In this document: positions 8,751 through 17,232 of the stretch, one piece after another
Numbering within the stretch: the first letter of the stretch is position 1
Layout of the letters: each line of letters opens with the position of its first letter
Assembly: GCA_963668585.1 (NCBI GenBank)
Contig: OY764869.1
Location: 1,302,001 to 1,366,000, forward strand
Reading direction: 5' to 3'
DNA: 64,000 nucleotides
DNA from: Bin87 sp963668585
Lineage (GTDB): Bacteria > Chloroflexota > Dehalococcoidia > Lucifugimonadales > UBA3495
Translations under genes and position numbers: made by a program
Notes under the pieces: model-generated
The model's input: the letters and a program-made list of their open reading frames with translations, nothing else
The model's database searches: none
What the model was told of the DNA's origin: nothing

Positions 8751-8939
8751 CTACGGTTCGCTGTCGTACACGATTTTGCCGTCGCGCCAGGACACAACGG
8801 AACCGAGGAGGGCAATGTTGCGCCGCCGCGCCTTTACCGCAGCGCGTTGCAACGCGTCCAACGCGCCGTCGGTATAGGGATCGTAACGCCGCCGTTCCTC
8901 GCGCTCGCGCTGTTGCGCAATTTCATACAGCGTCGTCAT
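8751..8939 (-). CDS. Small partner protein of the zeta-type kinase (putative antitoxin)
   Basis: A 62-residue, highly charged protein starting at ATG 8939, inside the last 17 bases of the zeta-type gene. The N-terminus (MTTLYEIAQQREREERRR) looks like an amphipathic helix. The C-terminus has SWRDGKIVYDSEP, close to the WRDGKVV ending I know from small proteins next to COG4185 zeta-like kinases. By analogy it would neutralise the kinase. The order is kinase first, partner second, with overlap. It is too small for a firm family call. Confidence 0.6.
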   Translation of the reverse strand: MTTLYEIAQQREREERRRYDPYTDGALDALQRAAVKARRRNIALLGSVVSWRDGKIVYDSEP

Positions 8940-9459
8940 GGTCTCTGCTCCTTGCCGTCTCAACCGGAATAAAGCCTGTGTTGTCGTAGAGTTTCCATTC
9001 ATCCACCAATTCCCGGTAGATGTCTTCGAAATTGCGCAATCCGGAATGGAACCGGCGGCGGATAACGTCTTCCGGTATGTTGTGCCCCCCTGTAGAGACC
9101 CGCTGCCTCACCCGGGATATGGCGACTTCCGGCGTTGGCAGCGAGAGAAAGTACAGGATCACCCGGTAGCCCTGTTCCTGCCATCGCGGGATCATACTAG
9201 CATAGGTTCTCCCGCTGAGCGTTGTCTCGAAAGCAAAGCTGCGACCCTCGCTGACGTACCGCCGGATCATGTCCAGCATCATCCGGCCGGCCGCCGCCGC
9301 TGCCCGCTCCGGTTGCAGGGGATTCAGCCCGGCAGCGATCAGGTCGGCGTTCACGAAGGTGGGGCAGTCTGCCTCGTTGGGCAGGAACTCCAGGGCGAAT
9401 GTCGTTTTCCCAGCCCCGTTGGGCCCGGCGATTATGATGATGACCCGATCGGTCGGCAC
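8923..9459 (-). CDS. Zeta-toxin-family (COG4185-type) P-loop kinase
   Basis: A 178-residue P-loop protein. Walker A is AGPNGAGKTT (about 11-20), then PTFVNADLIAAGLNP, where Asp/Asn lie at the usual substrate-contact position. FAFETTLSGRTYA corresponds to the conserved ETT/S region of zeta-type kinases, and the Arg-rich segment VISRVRQRV is the lid. Family members phosphorylate UDP-N-acetyl sugars or other small substrates, and some act as toxins. The start is GTG at 9459, 22 bases after the SthA-like gene, with no clear Shine-Dalgarno sequence. The stop lies inside the next small gene, consistent with a two-gene toxin-antitoxin-like unit. Toxicity is inferred. Confidence 0.75.
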   Translation of the reverse strand: MPTDRVIIIIAGPNGAGKTTFALEFLPNEADCPTFVNADLIAAGLNPLQPERAAAAAGRMMLDMIRRYVSEGRSFAFETTLSGRTYASMIPRWQEQGYRVILYFLSLPTPEVAISRVRQRVSTGGHNIPEDVIRRRFHSGLRNFEDIYRELVDEWKLYDNTGFIPVETARSRDHDDAV

Positions 9460-9481
9460 GACGAACGGCGGACGGGAAGGC

Positions 9482-10885
9482 TCAGAGTTCCAGCCGGTTG
9501 ATGCCGTTCAGCGCGGCGGTCAGGTAGCATTCCGCCAGGCTGGGGTAACTGGTCACCGCCTCGATGAAGTAGTCGATATCGCCGTCAAGCGCCATCACCG
9601 CCTGTCCGATGTGAATCAACTCCGACGCGTCTTCGCCAAGGATATGCACGCCGCACAGTTTGCGCGTTTCCGTGTCGAAAATCAGTTTCAGCAGGCCCGC
9701 GTTGTCCCCCTGCATCACGCTGCTCATGGTTTCCTGGTAGTTGGCCCTGCCCACTTCATAGGAAACGCCGGCGTCGGTGAGTTCCTGCTCGTTCTTTCCC
9801 ACCATGGCGACTTCGGGGATGGTCCGGACCGTGTACGGCAGCAGTTCCGGGAATGGGTTGGTCGGAGCCTCAAAGGCGTGGCACGCCGCCAGCCGTCCCT
9901 GCATCCGGGAGGTGGAGGTCAGGTCGGGGAAGCCGATCACGCCGCCGACGGCGTAGATGCCTTCCACCGGGGTCTGGTAGTTCTCGTCCACGCTGATGCG
10001 GCCGCGGGGGTCCGCTTCCAGGCCGGCGGCTTCCAGGTTCAGGGCGGCGGTGTTGCCGGTGCGTCCGACGCAATACATGACCGCGTCGCTGATGATGTGC
10101 TTGCCGCTTTCCAGGTGAACCCGCACGCCGTCGCCGCGCCGCTGTCGTATGTATTCAATGTCATCCACGCTTTCGTTGAGACGCAGCGTGACGCCGCTCT
10201 GCCGCAGGTGATACACCAACGCGTCCACGATTTCGTCGTCGGCGAACCGGAGCAGTCGCGGATTTCTGTCCACCAGGGTCACCCGCACTCCAAGGGCGGC
10301 AAAGGTGCTGCAATACTCCAGGCCGATTGCTCCGCCGCCCACGATGGTCAGCGTGCGCGGAATCTCGGGGAGTTCCAGCACGTCGTCGCTGACAAAAATC
10401 CGGTGCGCGTCCGTCTGAACGATGGGGGGCGTGGTCGAGTATGACCCTGCCGCGATGATGACCTTGTCGGTGGTGATGGTCCGGTTCTGCTGGGCATCGG
10501 GGAAGGCCAGGCGAATGGAGTGGGCGTCGGCGAACGAACCTTCCGCATGAATCATTTCGACGCGGTTGCCGAGAAAATGGACGCGCAGCATATCCACCTG
10601 CTGCTGCATCACATACCCGGTTCTGACCATGAGATCGCTCATGGTGATGTTCTGCTTCACGGTGTAGGAGTCGCCGTATATCTTGCGTTCGCGGAATCCG
10701 GTGAGATGCAGCACCGCCTCGCGCATGGTCTTGCTGGCAGTGCCCGTATTGACGTCGACACCGCCCAGGCTTGGCAGGCGTTCCAGCACGGCCACTCGTT
10801 TATTCAGTTTGGCGGCCTGGATGGCAGCCCTCTGGCCGGCCGGCCCGGACCCGATCACCACCAGATCAAATTCGTAGTCACCCAT
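9482..10885 (-). CDS. SthA-like pyridine nucleotide-disulfide family flavoprotein
   Basis: A 467-residue flavoprotein. The FAD-binding GSGPAGQRAA is at about 12-21, the NAD(P)-binding GGGAIGLEY is mid-protein, and a second FAD motif YAVGGVIGFPDL follows. The C-terminus, SYPSLAECYLTAALNGINRL, is the Si-specific transhydrogenase (SthA/UdhA) form and lacks the HPT dyad of disulfide reductases. Where SthA proteins usually read GGxCxNxGTxPSK, this one reads GGVDVNTGTASK, so the first Cys is Asp and one residue is deleted. This fits a non-disulfide enzyme moving hydride between NADH and NADPH in the cytosol. The start ATG is at 10885. Confidence 0.85.
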   Translation of the reverse strand: MGDYEFDLVVIGSGPAGQRAAIQAAKLNKRVAVLERLPSLGGVDVNTGTASKTMREAVLHLTGFRERKIYGDSYTVKQNITMSDLMVRTGYVMQQQVDMLRVHFLGNRVEMIHAEGSFADAHSIRLAFPDAQQNRTITTDKVIIAAGSYSTTPPIVQTDAHRIFVSDDVLELPEIPRTLTIVGGGAIGLEYCSTFAALGVRVTLVDRNPRLLRFADDEIVDALVYHLRQSGVTLRLNESVDDIEYIRQRRGDGVRVHLESGKHIISDAVMYCVGRTGNTAALNLEAAGLEADPRGRISVDENYQTPVEGIYAVGGVIGFPDLTSTSRMQGRLAACHAFEAPTNPFPELLPYTVRTIPEVAMVGKNEQELTDAGVSYEVGRANYQETMSSVMQGDNAGLLKLIFDTETRKLCGVHILGEDASELIHIGQAVMALDGDIDYFIEAVTSYPSLAECYLTAALNGINRLEL

Positions 10886-10966
10886 TTCGGCGCTCCCATC
10901 TGGTTATTTCAGTATCGTGGCCTCGTATCGGGGGTAATTCTGAAACTTGTTGAAGTTGGTGTCAAA

Positions 10967-10978
10967 CACACATGTGTG
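10967..10978. promoter_or_regulatory. Perfect palindrome in a divergent promoter region (possible operator)
   Basis: CACACATGTGTG is a perfect 12-bp palindrome in the 173-base spacer between the divergent SthA-like and crotonase genes. It is placed like an operator, but only one copy is present and no regulator gene is adjacent. Confidence 0.3.
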
Positions 10979-11058
10979 GGATTCTAGCGTCCCGATGCGG
11001 CCCTCGACGCTTGCTGTGATATGCTTTTCCGAGCATTATGCCCCAGGAGCGCTGATAA

Positions 11059-11895
11059 ATGCCGGATACCACTACTCTTACCGCCGGAACTGACGATCGG
11101 CCCATCGACGCCGATGGCCGCATCCTGCTGAGGCGCGAGCCTCCCGTGGCCACCATTACCATCAACCGGCCGGCCCAGCGCAACGCGATTTCCTTCGAGA
11201 TGTGGGGTCAACTGACCAAACTGCTCAGAGAGTTGGACGGCGACCCCGACGTGCGGTGCGTGGTGATAGCGGGGGCCGGTGGCGAGGCGTTTTCCGCCGG
11301 CGCGGACATCAGCGACTTTGAGCAGTACCGCAGCGATTCGACCAGGGGCCGCATCTACAACCGCGCCGTCGACGGATTGCTGGAAACGGTTGCCGAGATC
11401 GGCACGCCGGTGATCTCGATGATCCACGGGTTTGCGGCGGGTGGCGGGTGCGAACTGGCGGTGGCAACCGACCTGCGCATCGCCGCCGAGGGCAGCCGCA
11501 TGGGAATACCGGTGGCGCGTTTGGGCATCACCATCGGGCACCGGGAGATGTACGGGTTGGTCAACCTGGTCGGCAAGGGCAACGCCCTGTACATCCTGCT
11601 GTCCGGCCGGCTGCTGGACACCGACGAAGCCCTGCGGATTGGCCTGGTGAACCAGGTGGTGCCATCCGACCAACTGGAAGAGGTCACCTACAAACTGGCG
11701 TCCGATATCGCCAACCTGGCGCCGCTGTCCCACGCCGTCAACAAAAAGACCATGAACCAGGTGCTGGCCAAACCCTCTCTCGACCTGACGCCCGAGGAAG
11801 CCGACCTGCCGTTGACGCAGTTCGATACCCGGGATTACCACGAGGGATTCAGGGCGTTTCTGGAGAAGCGGCGGCCGGAATTTATCGGCGAATAG
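11059..11895 (+). CDS. Enoyl-CoA hydratase/isomerase (crotonase) family protein
   Basis: A 278-residue crotonase. The oxyanion-hole region is GAGGEAFSAGADISDF, and HGFAAGGGCELAVATDLRI supplies the first catalytic Glu. At the position of the second hydratase Glu, usually in a PE pair, the sequence is GIPVARLG, so that acid is absent. This argues against a simple hydratase and for an isomerase, dehydratase, hydrolase or decarboxylase relative acting on acyl-CoAs. The start ATG has AGGAG at 11045-11049. It is followed 12 bases later by tlyA, so the two may be co-transcribed. Confidence 0.85.
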   Translation: MPDTTTLTAGTDDRPIDADGRILLRREPPVATITINRPAQRNAISFEMWGQLTKLLRELDGDPDVRCVVIAGAGGEAFSAGADISDFEQYRSDSTRGRIYNRAVDGLLETVAEIGTPVISMIHGFAAGGGCELAVATDLRIAAEGSRMGIPVARLGITIGHREMYGLVNLVGKGNALYILLSGRLLDTDEALRIGLVNQVVPSDQLEEVTYKLASDIANLAPLSHAVNKKTMNQVLAKPSLDLTPEEADLPLTQFDTRDYHEGFRAFLEKRRPEFIGE

Positions 11896-11907
11896 ACAAC
11901 CCCGCGC

Positions 11908-12684
11908 ATGACGACTCCCCAACGTCCGGAATCCCCACGGCGAGCGGGCCGGCAGCGGGCCGACCTGCTGCTCGTGGAGCGGGGACTCGTCGAGAGCCGG
12001 GAGCAGGCGCAGGCCCTGATCATGGCCGGCGCGGTGGCCGCGCCGTCGGGCACGGTGCAGAAGTCGGGCACGCTTCTCAAAATCGACACCCCGCTGGAGG
12101 TGCGCGAGCGGTTGCCCTACGTCAGCCGGGGTGGTTTCAAGTTGGCCCACGCGCTGGATACCTGGGTTGACGCGCACGGCCTGGCGCTGGACGGTGTTGT
12201 CGCGCTGGATGTTGGCGCATCCACCGGCGGGTTCACCGACTGTCTGCTGCAGCGCGGCGCGGCGCGAGTCCATGCCGTTGACGTTGGACACGGCCAACTG
12301 CACTACCGGTTGCGCAGCGACCCCAGGGTGGTGTGCATGGAGAAGGTCAACGTGCGCTACCCCTTCGAGTTGCCGGAATCAGTGGACCTGCTGGTGGCCG
12401 ACGTGTCGTTCATATCCCTGACCATGGCCCTGCCCGAACCCCTGGGATGGCTGAATCCCGGCGGCAATGCCATTGTGCTGATCAAGCCGCAGTTTGAAGC
12501 CAGGCGCGGCGAGGTGGGCAAGGGCGGCATCGTTCGCGACGACGCGCTGCGCCGGGATATTCTGGGCCGGGTGCAGGGCTGGCTGGCGGAACGCCCCGAC
12601 GTGTCGCTGCTGGACACCATCGATTCGCCCATCACGGGCGACGCCGGCAACCGCGAGTACCTGGCCCTGCTGCGCAAGAGGTGA
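11908..12684 (+). CDS. tlyA: TlyA-family rRNA 2'-O-methyltransferase
   Basis: A 258-residue protein. The N-terminal S4 RNA-binding domain (RADLLLVERGLVESREQAQ, about 16-75) is followed by YVSRGGFKL and a FtsJ-like Rossmann methyltransferase domain. The SAM motif is ALDVGASTGGFTDCLL, with VADVSFISL and IKPQFEARRGEVGKGG further on; these include the K-D-K-type catalytic residues of this family. TlyA methylates ribose 2'-OH of cytidines in 16S and/or 23S rRNA. Some relatives have been called haemolysins, a historical label. Confidence 0.9.
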   Translation: MTTPQRPESPRRAGRQRADLLLVERGLVESREQAQALIMAGAVAAPSGTVQKSGTLLKIDTPLEVRERLPYVSRGGFKLAHALDTWVDAHGLALDGVVALDVGASTGGFTDCLLQRGAARVHAVDVGHGQLHYRLRSDPRVVCMEKVNVRYPFELPESVDLLVADVSFISLTMALPEPLGWLNPGGNAIVLIKPQFEARRGEVGKGGIVRDDALRRDILGRVQGWLAERPDVSLLDTIDSPITGDAGNREYLALLRKR

Positions 12685-12787
12685 TTCCTGGGCGCAGTCG
12701 CGCGCGGCTGGGGGTGTCCCGCCCGAAATCGGGTATGATATTGGCGTTCGTAAATTCAGACTTCCAAACCAATCAAGGAGCAATCAG

Positions 12788-13111
12788 ATGTACCTGTTGA
12801 GGAGAATCTTCAAGACCAAGCCGGGCGAGGCTCGCCGCGTCGCCAGCCTGCTGCAGAAGCAGGCGCAGATCTATCACGACGCCGGCCAGCGCAGCGAGTT
12901 CAAGGTGTACTTCAACGGCGCCACCGTTCCCGGCGAAACCGACGTGGTCATCCTGGAATGGACCGACGAAGCGCTGATGTCGCCCATGCGCGGCGGCCAC
13001 CAGTTGCCGGCGGCGGCGCTGGAAATCGGCGGGCAGATTCGGCCGCTGGTGGAATCCAACCGCATCGAGTTCATGGAACTCATGACACCGGACAAGATGA
13101 TGGACGTCTAG
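12788..13111 (+). CDS. Small conserved protein, probable dimeric alpha/beta-barrel fold
   Basis: A 107-residue protein starting at ATG 12788, with AGGAG at 12776-12780. The frame is open much further upstream, but that part overlaps tlyA and has no other signal. The pattern MYLLRRIFKTKPGEARRVASLLQ and the later strand TDVVILEWTD resemble NIPSNAP/ferredoxin-like stress-responsive barrels. No catalytic motif is recognised and no function is proposed. TATGAT at 12734-12739 could be its -10 element. Confidence 0.65.
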   Translation: MYLLRRIFKTKPGEARRVASLLQKQAQIYHDAGQRSEFKVYFNGATVPGETDVVILEWTDEALMSPMRGGHQLPAAALEIGGQIRPLVESNRIEFMELMTPDKMMDV

Positions 13112-13178
13112 ATCACCGGACATCACCATCACCTTGGCCCCCTCTCAACCATTGAGAGGATGATCGGGAGGCGAGATC

Positions 13179-13649
13179 GTGGAAGTAAACCAAGTAGCGG
13201 AAATCCTGCTGGAACGGCACCAGACGGTATCGGTGGCGGAAGCCTGCACCAACGGACTGCTGGGCTACACGCTGGGAACCATCCCCGGCGCGTCCCGGTT
13301 TTTCCCCGGCGGCGTGGTCGCCTATACCGGCGGTTTGAAGGAAAAAATCCTGGGCGTGCCGGAGGAACTGTACGACACGGCCGGCAGCGTCAGCCGGGAG
13401 ATGGCCATCGCCATGGCGCGGGGCGCGCTGGACCTGACCGGAACCGACTACGCGCTCTCCACCACCGGCGTGACCGGGCCGGCGGCGGGTCGCAGCGGGT
13501 TGCCCATCGGCACTTTCTGGATTGGCCTCGCGGTCAAGGACGGCGAGGACGTCGCCATCGAGATTCGCGTGGGCGGTGACCGCGACGCCACCAAGCACGG
13601 CGCGGTACAGGCGGCCATCGATCTGCTGGGCAACCAACTGGCCGGCTAA
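13179..13649 (+). CDS. CinA C-terminal-domain protein (PncC-like)
   Basis: A 156-residue single-domain CinA-C protein. Members hydrolyse nicotinamide mononucleotide to nicotinate mononucleotide in pyridine nucleotide recycling. It has VSVAEACTNGLLG near residue 18, GGVVAYTGGLKEKILGV and a STTGVTGPAAG loop, all placed as in the family. The family's ESCTGG motif reads EACTNG here, so a Ser important in characterised enzymes is Ala. The start is GTG at 13179 with GGGAGG at 13166-13171. An ATG at 13160 is in another frame. Confidence 0.82.
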   Translation: MEVNQVAEILLERHQTVSVAEACTNGLLGYTLGTIPGASRFFPGGVVAYTGGLKEKILGVPEELYDTAGSVSREMAIAMARGALDLTGTDYALSTTGVTGPAAGRSGLPIGTFWIGLAVKDGEDVAIEIRVGGDRDATKHGAVQAAIDLLGNQLAG

Positions 13650-13717
13650 CCGTATTTTTTCCGCCCGAGGCGGGCGTTCAACGTCGGGTTCGCAATGACA
13701 GCTACAGAGGTGTCTGG

Positions 13718-14725
13718 ATGAAGTTTGGAGTTTCCCTTTCCGCCATTGCCCAACAACCGGCCGGCGCGGATATGCAGCAGGCCTTTGCCGACATCTGCGA
13801 GTACGTGGGCGCGGCCCGCGACCTGGGTTTCGACATGGTGTACCAGGGCCAGCACTACCTGACCGACCCGTACCAGCAGTTGCAGACCATGCCGCTGCTG
13901 GCACGCATCTCCGCCGAGGCGCGCGGCATGGGCCTGGTCGCGACCATGCTGGTGCCGCTGCACCATCCGGTGGACCTGGCGGAACGGGTGGCGACCATGG
14001 ACGTCATCACCGGCGGGAACTTCACGCTCTCGGCGGCGCTGGGCTACCGCGATGAGGAGTACGACAACTTCGGCGTGCCCCGGCGCACCCGGGTCAGCAG
14101 GTACCTGGAATGCCTGGAGGCCATGCGACTGCTGTGGTCCGGCGAACGGGTCAACTACGACGGGCAGTATTTCCAGTTGCGCGACGCTCAACTGATGCTG
14201 CGGCCTGTGCAGCAACCCCCGCCGGTCTGGGTGGCCGCCAACAGCGACGCCGCGATCACGCGGGCGGCGCGGATGGGTTACACCTGGTACGTGAACCCTC
14301 ACGCCAAGTTCGAGACCATCAGCCAGCAGGTTGAGATGTACCACGAGGCCGCGGGCGCAGCGGATTCAGGAGCGCCCGACCGTCTGCCCCTGGGTCGCGA
14401 GGTTTTCGTGGGGCGCACCCACGAGGAAGCCTTCGCCAGCGCCGCCCCCTACCTGGGCGGCAAGTACGAAGCCTACGCCCAGTGGGGTCAGGACAAGGCG
14501 CTGCCCGGCGACGAAAATTTCAGGGAACCCTTCGAGGACCTGGCGCGCGACCGGTTCGTGATCGGAGACCCCGACGAGGTCGTCGAGGAATTGACTCGCT
14601 ACCGGGAGTTGGGCATGTCCCACGGCTGTTTCAGGATGATGTGGCCCGGAATGCCGCTGGCCGACGGCGTCGCCAACCTGGAACTCTTCGCCGATCGGGT
14701 CGCGCCGCATCTGCGGGAGGACTGA
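13718..14725 (+). CDS. LLM-class flavin-dependent oxidoreductase
   Basis: A 335-residue luciferase-like TIM-barrel protein. It begins MKFGVSLS and has YQGQHYL, LVATMLVPLHHPVDLAERVATMDVITGG (key part RVATMDVITGG), a R..RYLECLEAMRLLW helix and PPPVWVAANSD, all hallmark positions of the LLM family. It would bind FMN or F420 and oxidise or monooxygenate an unknown small organic substrate in the cytosol. The start ATG is at 13718. It converges with the penicillin acylase gene, with only 27 bases between. Confidence 0.88.
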   Translation: MKFGVSLSAIAQQPAGADMQQAFADICEYVGAARDLGFDMVYQGQHYLTDPYQQLQTMPLLARISAEARGMGLVATMLVPLHHPVDLAERVATMDVITGGNFTLSAALGYRDEEYDNFGVPRRTRVSRYLECLEAMRLLWSGERVNYDGQYFQLRDAQLMLRPVQQPPPVWVAANSDAAITRAARMGYTWYVNPHAKFETISQQVEMYHEAAGAADSGAPDRLPLGREVFVGRTHEEAFASAAPYLGGKYEAYAQWGQDKALPGDENFREPFEDLARDRFVIGDPDEVVEELTRYRELGMSHGCFRMMWPGMPLADGVANLELFADRVAPHLRED

Positions 14726-14752
14726 CCCCCGACACCCGCAGCCGTGCCGACC

Positions 14753-17110
14753 CTACTCCGGAAGCAGGGTCTGCACGGACTCAGCGCTGGCCGCGACGCC
14801 GTCCCAGCCGTACAGCATGGGGGCCATTCTCACGTGGCCCCACATTTCTGCCTGGTCGGCGTAGTGGGGGCTCCCCGGGTGGCCGGACGATCCCAGCGGC
14901 ACCGCCCACAGCGAGCGCTCCCAGTCGGCCGGGTTGTAGGCGTACCGGAACACCGACAGACCGCCAACGGTGGCGAAGTCAGCGGGCGAATAGCTGCCTG
15001 CCCAGGGGGTATCACCGTCGCCGCCGATGGCGATGCGCGGCGGGTCCAGCAACGCGCCGAGGTCGGGATCGACCAGGGACAGGGGATGCTGCGGGCGCGT
15101 GCGGTGGATTCGGCTCCACGTCCAGTTCTCAGTATCCCTCCCCAGTTTGACCATCAGCGTCCGGACTCCTTCGTCCAGCGCCGCGCTCAACGCGGTGGGC
15201 CAGGTTTCACGCTCGGGCAGCAGCGCGGTATCGTTGGCGGCGATGGCGTCGGTGACCAGATTGCGGAAACGGTTGACGAAGGTGCCGCGTCCCCGGTCCA
15301 CCGGTTCCCAAGCCAACGCGGCCAGCCGCTCGCCCAGGTTGTGCTTGAGCAGACGCCACAGCAGGGCGTCGCGCATCGCGCTGTAGATGGTCGGTTCCAC
15401 CGCGTCGGGGTCCATGGATCCTGACCACGCGCGCAACCGCCGCAGCGCGGACGCGGTGTGGGAGTCGGATGGTTGCAGAAGCTTGGACAGGGCGGCGACG
15501 TAGGTTTGCGCCGGGAGTGAGACGCGCTCCGAATGGATGCGTCCCATTTCGGTGGCCGACGGGTTGGGCAGGGTCTTGATGCGCTCCGCGACGCGCATGG
15601 CGCGATAGCCGGGTGCGAAGTCCATCGAAATGTAGTAGGGATAGTCTGCGCCGACGGGTCGGTTGTTGCAGGTCACGATGTAGCCTTCGGGCGGGTTGAT
15701 GTTGCGCGGCATGTCTGCGAACGGGATGTTGCCCTGCCACTCGTGCTCGCCGTCCCAGCCGGGCACGGGCAGTGGCGCCGGCGCATCGCCGGGCCGGCGC
15801 GGGATTTCGCCGCGACACTGGAAACCGATATTGCCGTCGGAGTCGGCCATCACGAAACTGTTCACCGGGTCAACCCACCCGTCCATGGCGTCCGCGAGTT
15901 CAGTGACGGTGTTGGCCTCCAGCATGGTGATCAGGATGTCGGTCCAGGGGTCGCCGCCGTCGCAGGCGGTGTAGCGGAGCGCCAGGGCATACCCGCCCAG
16001 CGGGTCGCCGCCAACCACCGGCCCGTGGTGGGTCGCCCACGTGCGGATGTTCACGTCCTGCCCGTCTTTGACCCTGATGACCTCGTCGCGCACGTCGGCG
16101 GTGTACCAGTCCTCCTGACGCTGGTACAGCGATGCGTCGGCGTCGTTGAACCGCTCGATGTAGAGGTCCTGGTAGTCGGCGGAGGTATGGGTGACGCACC
16201 AGGCCACGTGCCCGTTGTGTCCGAAGTGCGGGAACCCGGGCACACCGGCGAAGGACGTCCCGATAACATTGAAACTCTCGCAGGCGATGTGATTCTGGTA
16301 GTACACGCTGGGGGTGTCCAGCCCCCGGTGGCTGTCTCCGGCCAGGATGGGCATCCCGGAGGCGGTGCGGGAGCCTGAGATGGCCCAGGAATTGGAGCCG
16401 CCGTCGGTTTCGCCGATGAGGTTCAGGTCGGCCGCCGCGTCCAGCATCTCCTTCAGGCCGATGTCCACCGGGCCGTCGTAGGTGGCGCCGGTGGGCACGA
16501 TGACGGGCTGCCCGGGAGGGTACGACGGGAACAGCGCAGCCGCGCGCTCGGGGCCCAACTCTTTCACCAGGCGCGCCCGCCACGCCTTGCTCTCATACAG
16601 GCCCATGAAGATGTGCCGCACCTTGTAGATGGCGAGGCCGTGCCAGGGTTCCCACGGCTCGGCCGTGATGCCGGTGATGGCGTACTCCACGGGCAACGGC
16701 GCGCCGCTGTTGATGAACGCGTTGACGCCGGCGGCGTAGGCGTCCAGCATCGCCGTGGCGCGAGGGCCGGCGGCGGCGTAGTCAGCGCGGGCGGCGTCTT
16801 CGAGACGCAGGCGCCGCGTCTGAATATCCTGACCGACCACGGACTCGCCGGCTGCTTCGGCCCAGCGGCCCACGGCGCGGCGGCGGTCGAACTCCATGGC
16901 CCACAGGCGGTCCTGCGCGGTGACGAATCCCTGCCCGAACCAGGCGTCGTGTTCGTTCACGGCCCGAACGTGGGGGATGCCAAACGGGTCGCGCCACACG
17001 GTCACGGTGTCGCGGAGGCCCTTCAGGGCGAGTTCGCCGTCCATCGCCGGCGCCGCGGCTGACAGGTCATGGACGGTGACGGTGGCATGGCGAGTGGAGG
17101 TTGCGGTCAT
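14753..17110 (-). CDS. Penicillin acylase family N-terminal nucleophile hydrolase
   Basis: From ATG 17110 the protein is 785 residues. The open frame reaches 28 codons further upstream with no supporting signal. The N-terminal alpha chain has VWRDPFGIPHVRA and GQGFVTAQDRLWAMEFDRR, family hallmarks. The autocatalytic site is GGSNSWAISG, with Ser239 as the new N-terminal nucleophile of the beta chain after cleavage. Downstream, GDSHRGLDTP and WCVTHTSADYQDLYIE match the substrate and calcium region. Members hydrolyse amide bonds of beta-lactams, acyl-homoserine lactones or other N-acyl compounds; the substrate here is unknown. No clear signal peptide is seen. Confidence 0.9.
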   Translation of the reverse strand: MTATSTRHATVTVHDLSAAAPAMDGELALKGLRDTVTVWRDPFGIPHVRAVNEHDAWFGQGFVTAQDRLWAMEFDRRRAVGRWAEAAGESVVGQDIQTRRLRLEDAARADYAAAGPRATAMLDAYAAGVNAFINSGAPLPVEYAITGITAEPWEPWHGLAIYKVRHIFMGLYESKAWRARLVKELGPERAAALFPSYPPGQPVIVPTGATYDGPVDIGLKEMLDAAADLNLIGETDGGSNSWAISGSRTASGMPILAGDSHRGLDTPSVYYQNHIACESFNVIGTSFAGVPGFPHFGHNGHVAWCVTHTSADYQDLYIERFNDADASLYQRQEDWYTADVRDEVIRVKDGQDVNIRTWATHHGPVVGGDPLGGYALALRYTACDGGDPWTDILITMLEANTVTELADAMDGWVDPVNSFVMADSDGNIGFQCRGEIPRRPGDAPAPLPVPGWDGEHEWQGNIPFADMPRNINPPEGYIVTCNNRPVGADYPYYISMDFAPGYRAMRVAERIKTLPNPSATEMGRIHSERVSLPAQTYVAALSKLLQPSDSHTASALRRLRAWSGSMDPDAVEPTIYSAMRDALLWRLLKHNLGERLAALAWEPVDRGRGTFVNRFRNLVTDAIAANDTALLPERETWPTALSAALDEGVRTLMVKLGRDTENWTWSRIHRTRPQHPLSLVDPDLGALLDPPRIAIGGDGDTPWAGSYSPADFATVGGLSVFRYAYNPADWERSLWAVPLGSSGHPGSPHYADQAEMWGHVRMAPMLYGWDGVAASAESVQTLLPE

Positions 17111-17232
17111 ATCGGTGCGGCTCCCGTTGAGTTTGTTGCCATAGTAACTTAACGCCAGTGGCGCGCAAGGCGCAATTGGGTTATTCTGTGCCACATCGTT
17201 TTTGATACAGAACCGCTGGGAGGGTTTGAAAC

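Noticed and set aside
13655..13680. A T-run with a GC-rich inverted repeat after the CinA-C gene
   Set aside because: The T-run precedes the stem on the plus strand, and there is no gene to terminate on the minus strand, so it is not in a terminator arrangement.
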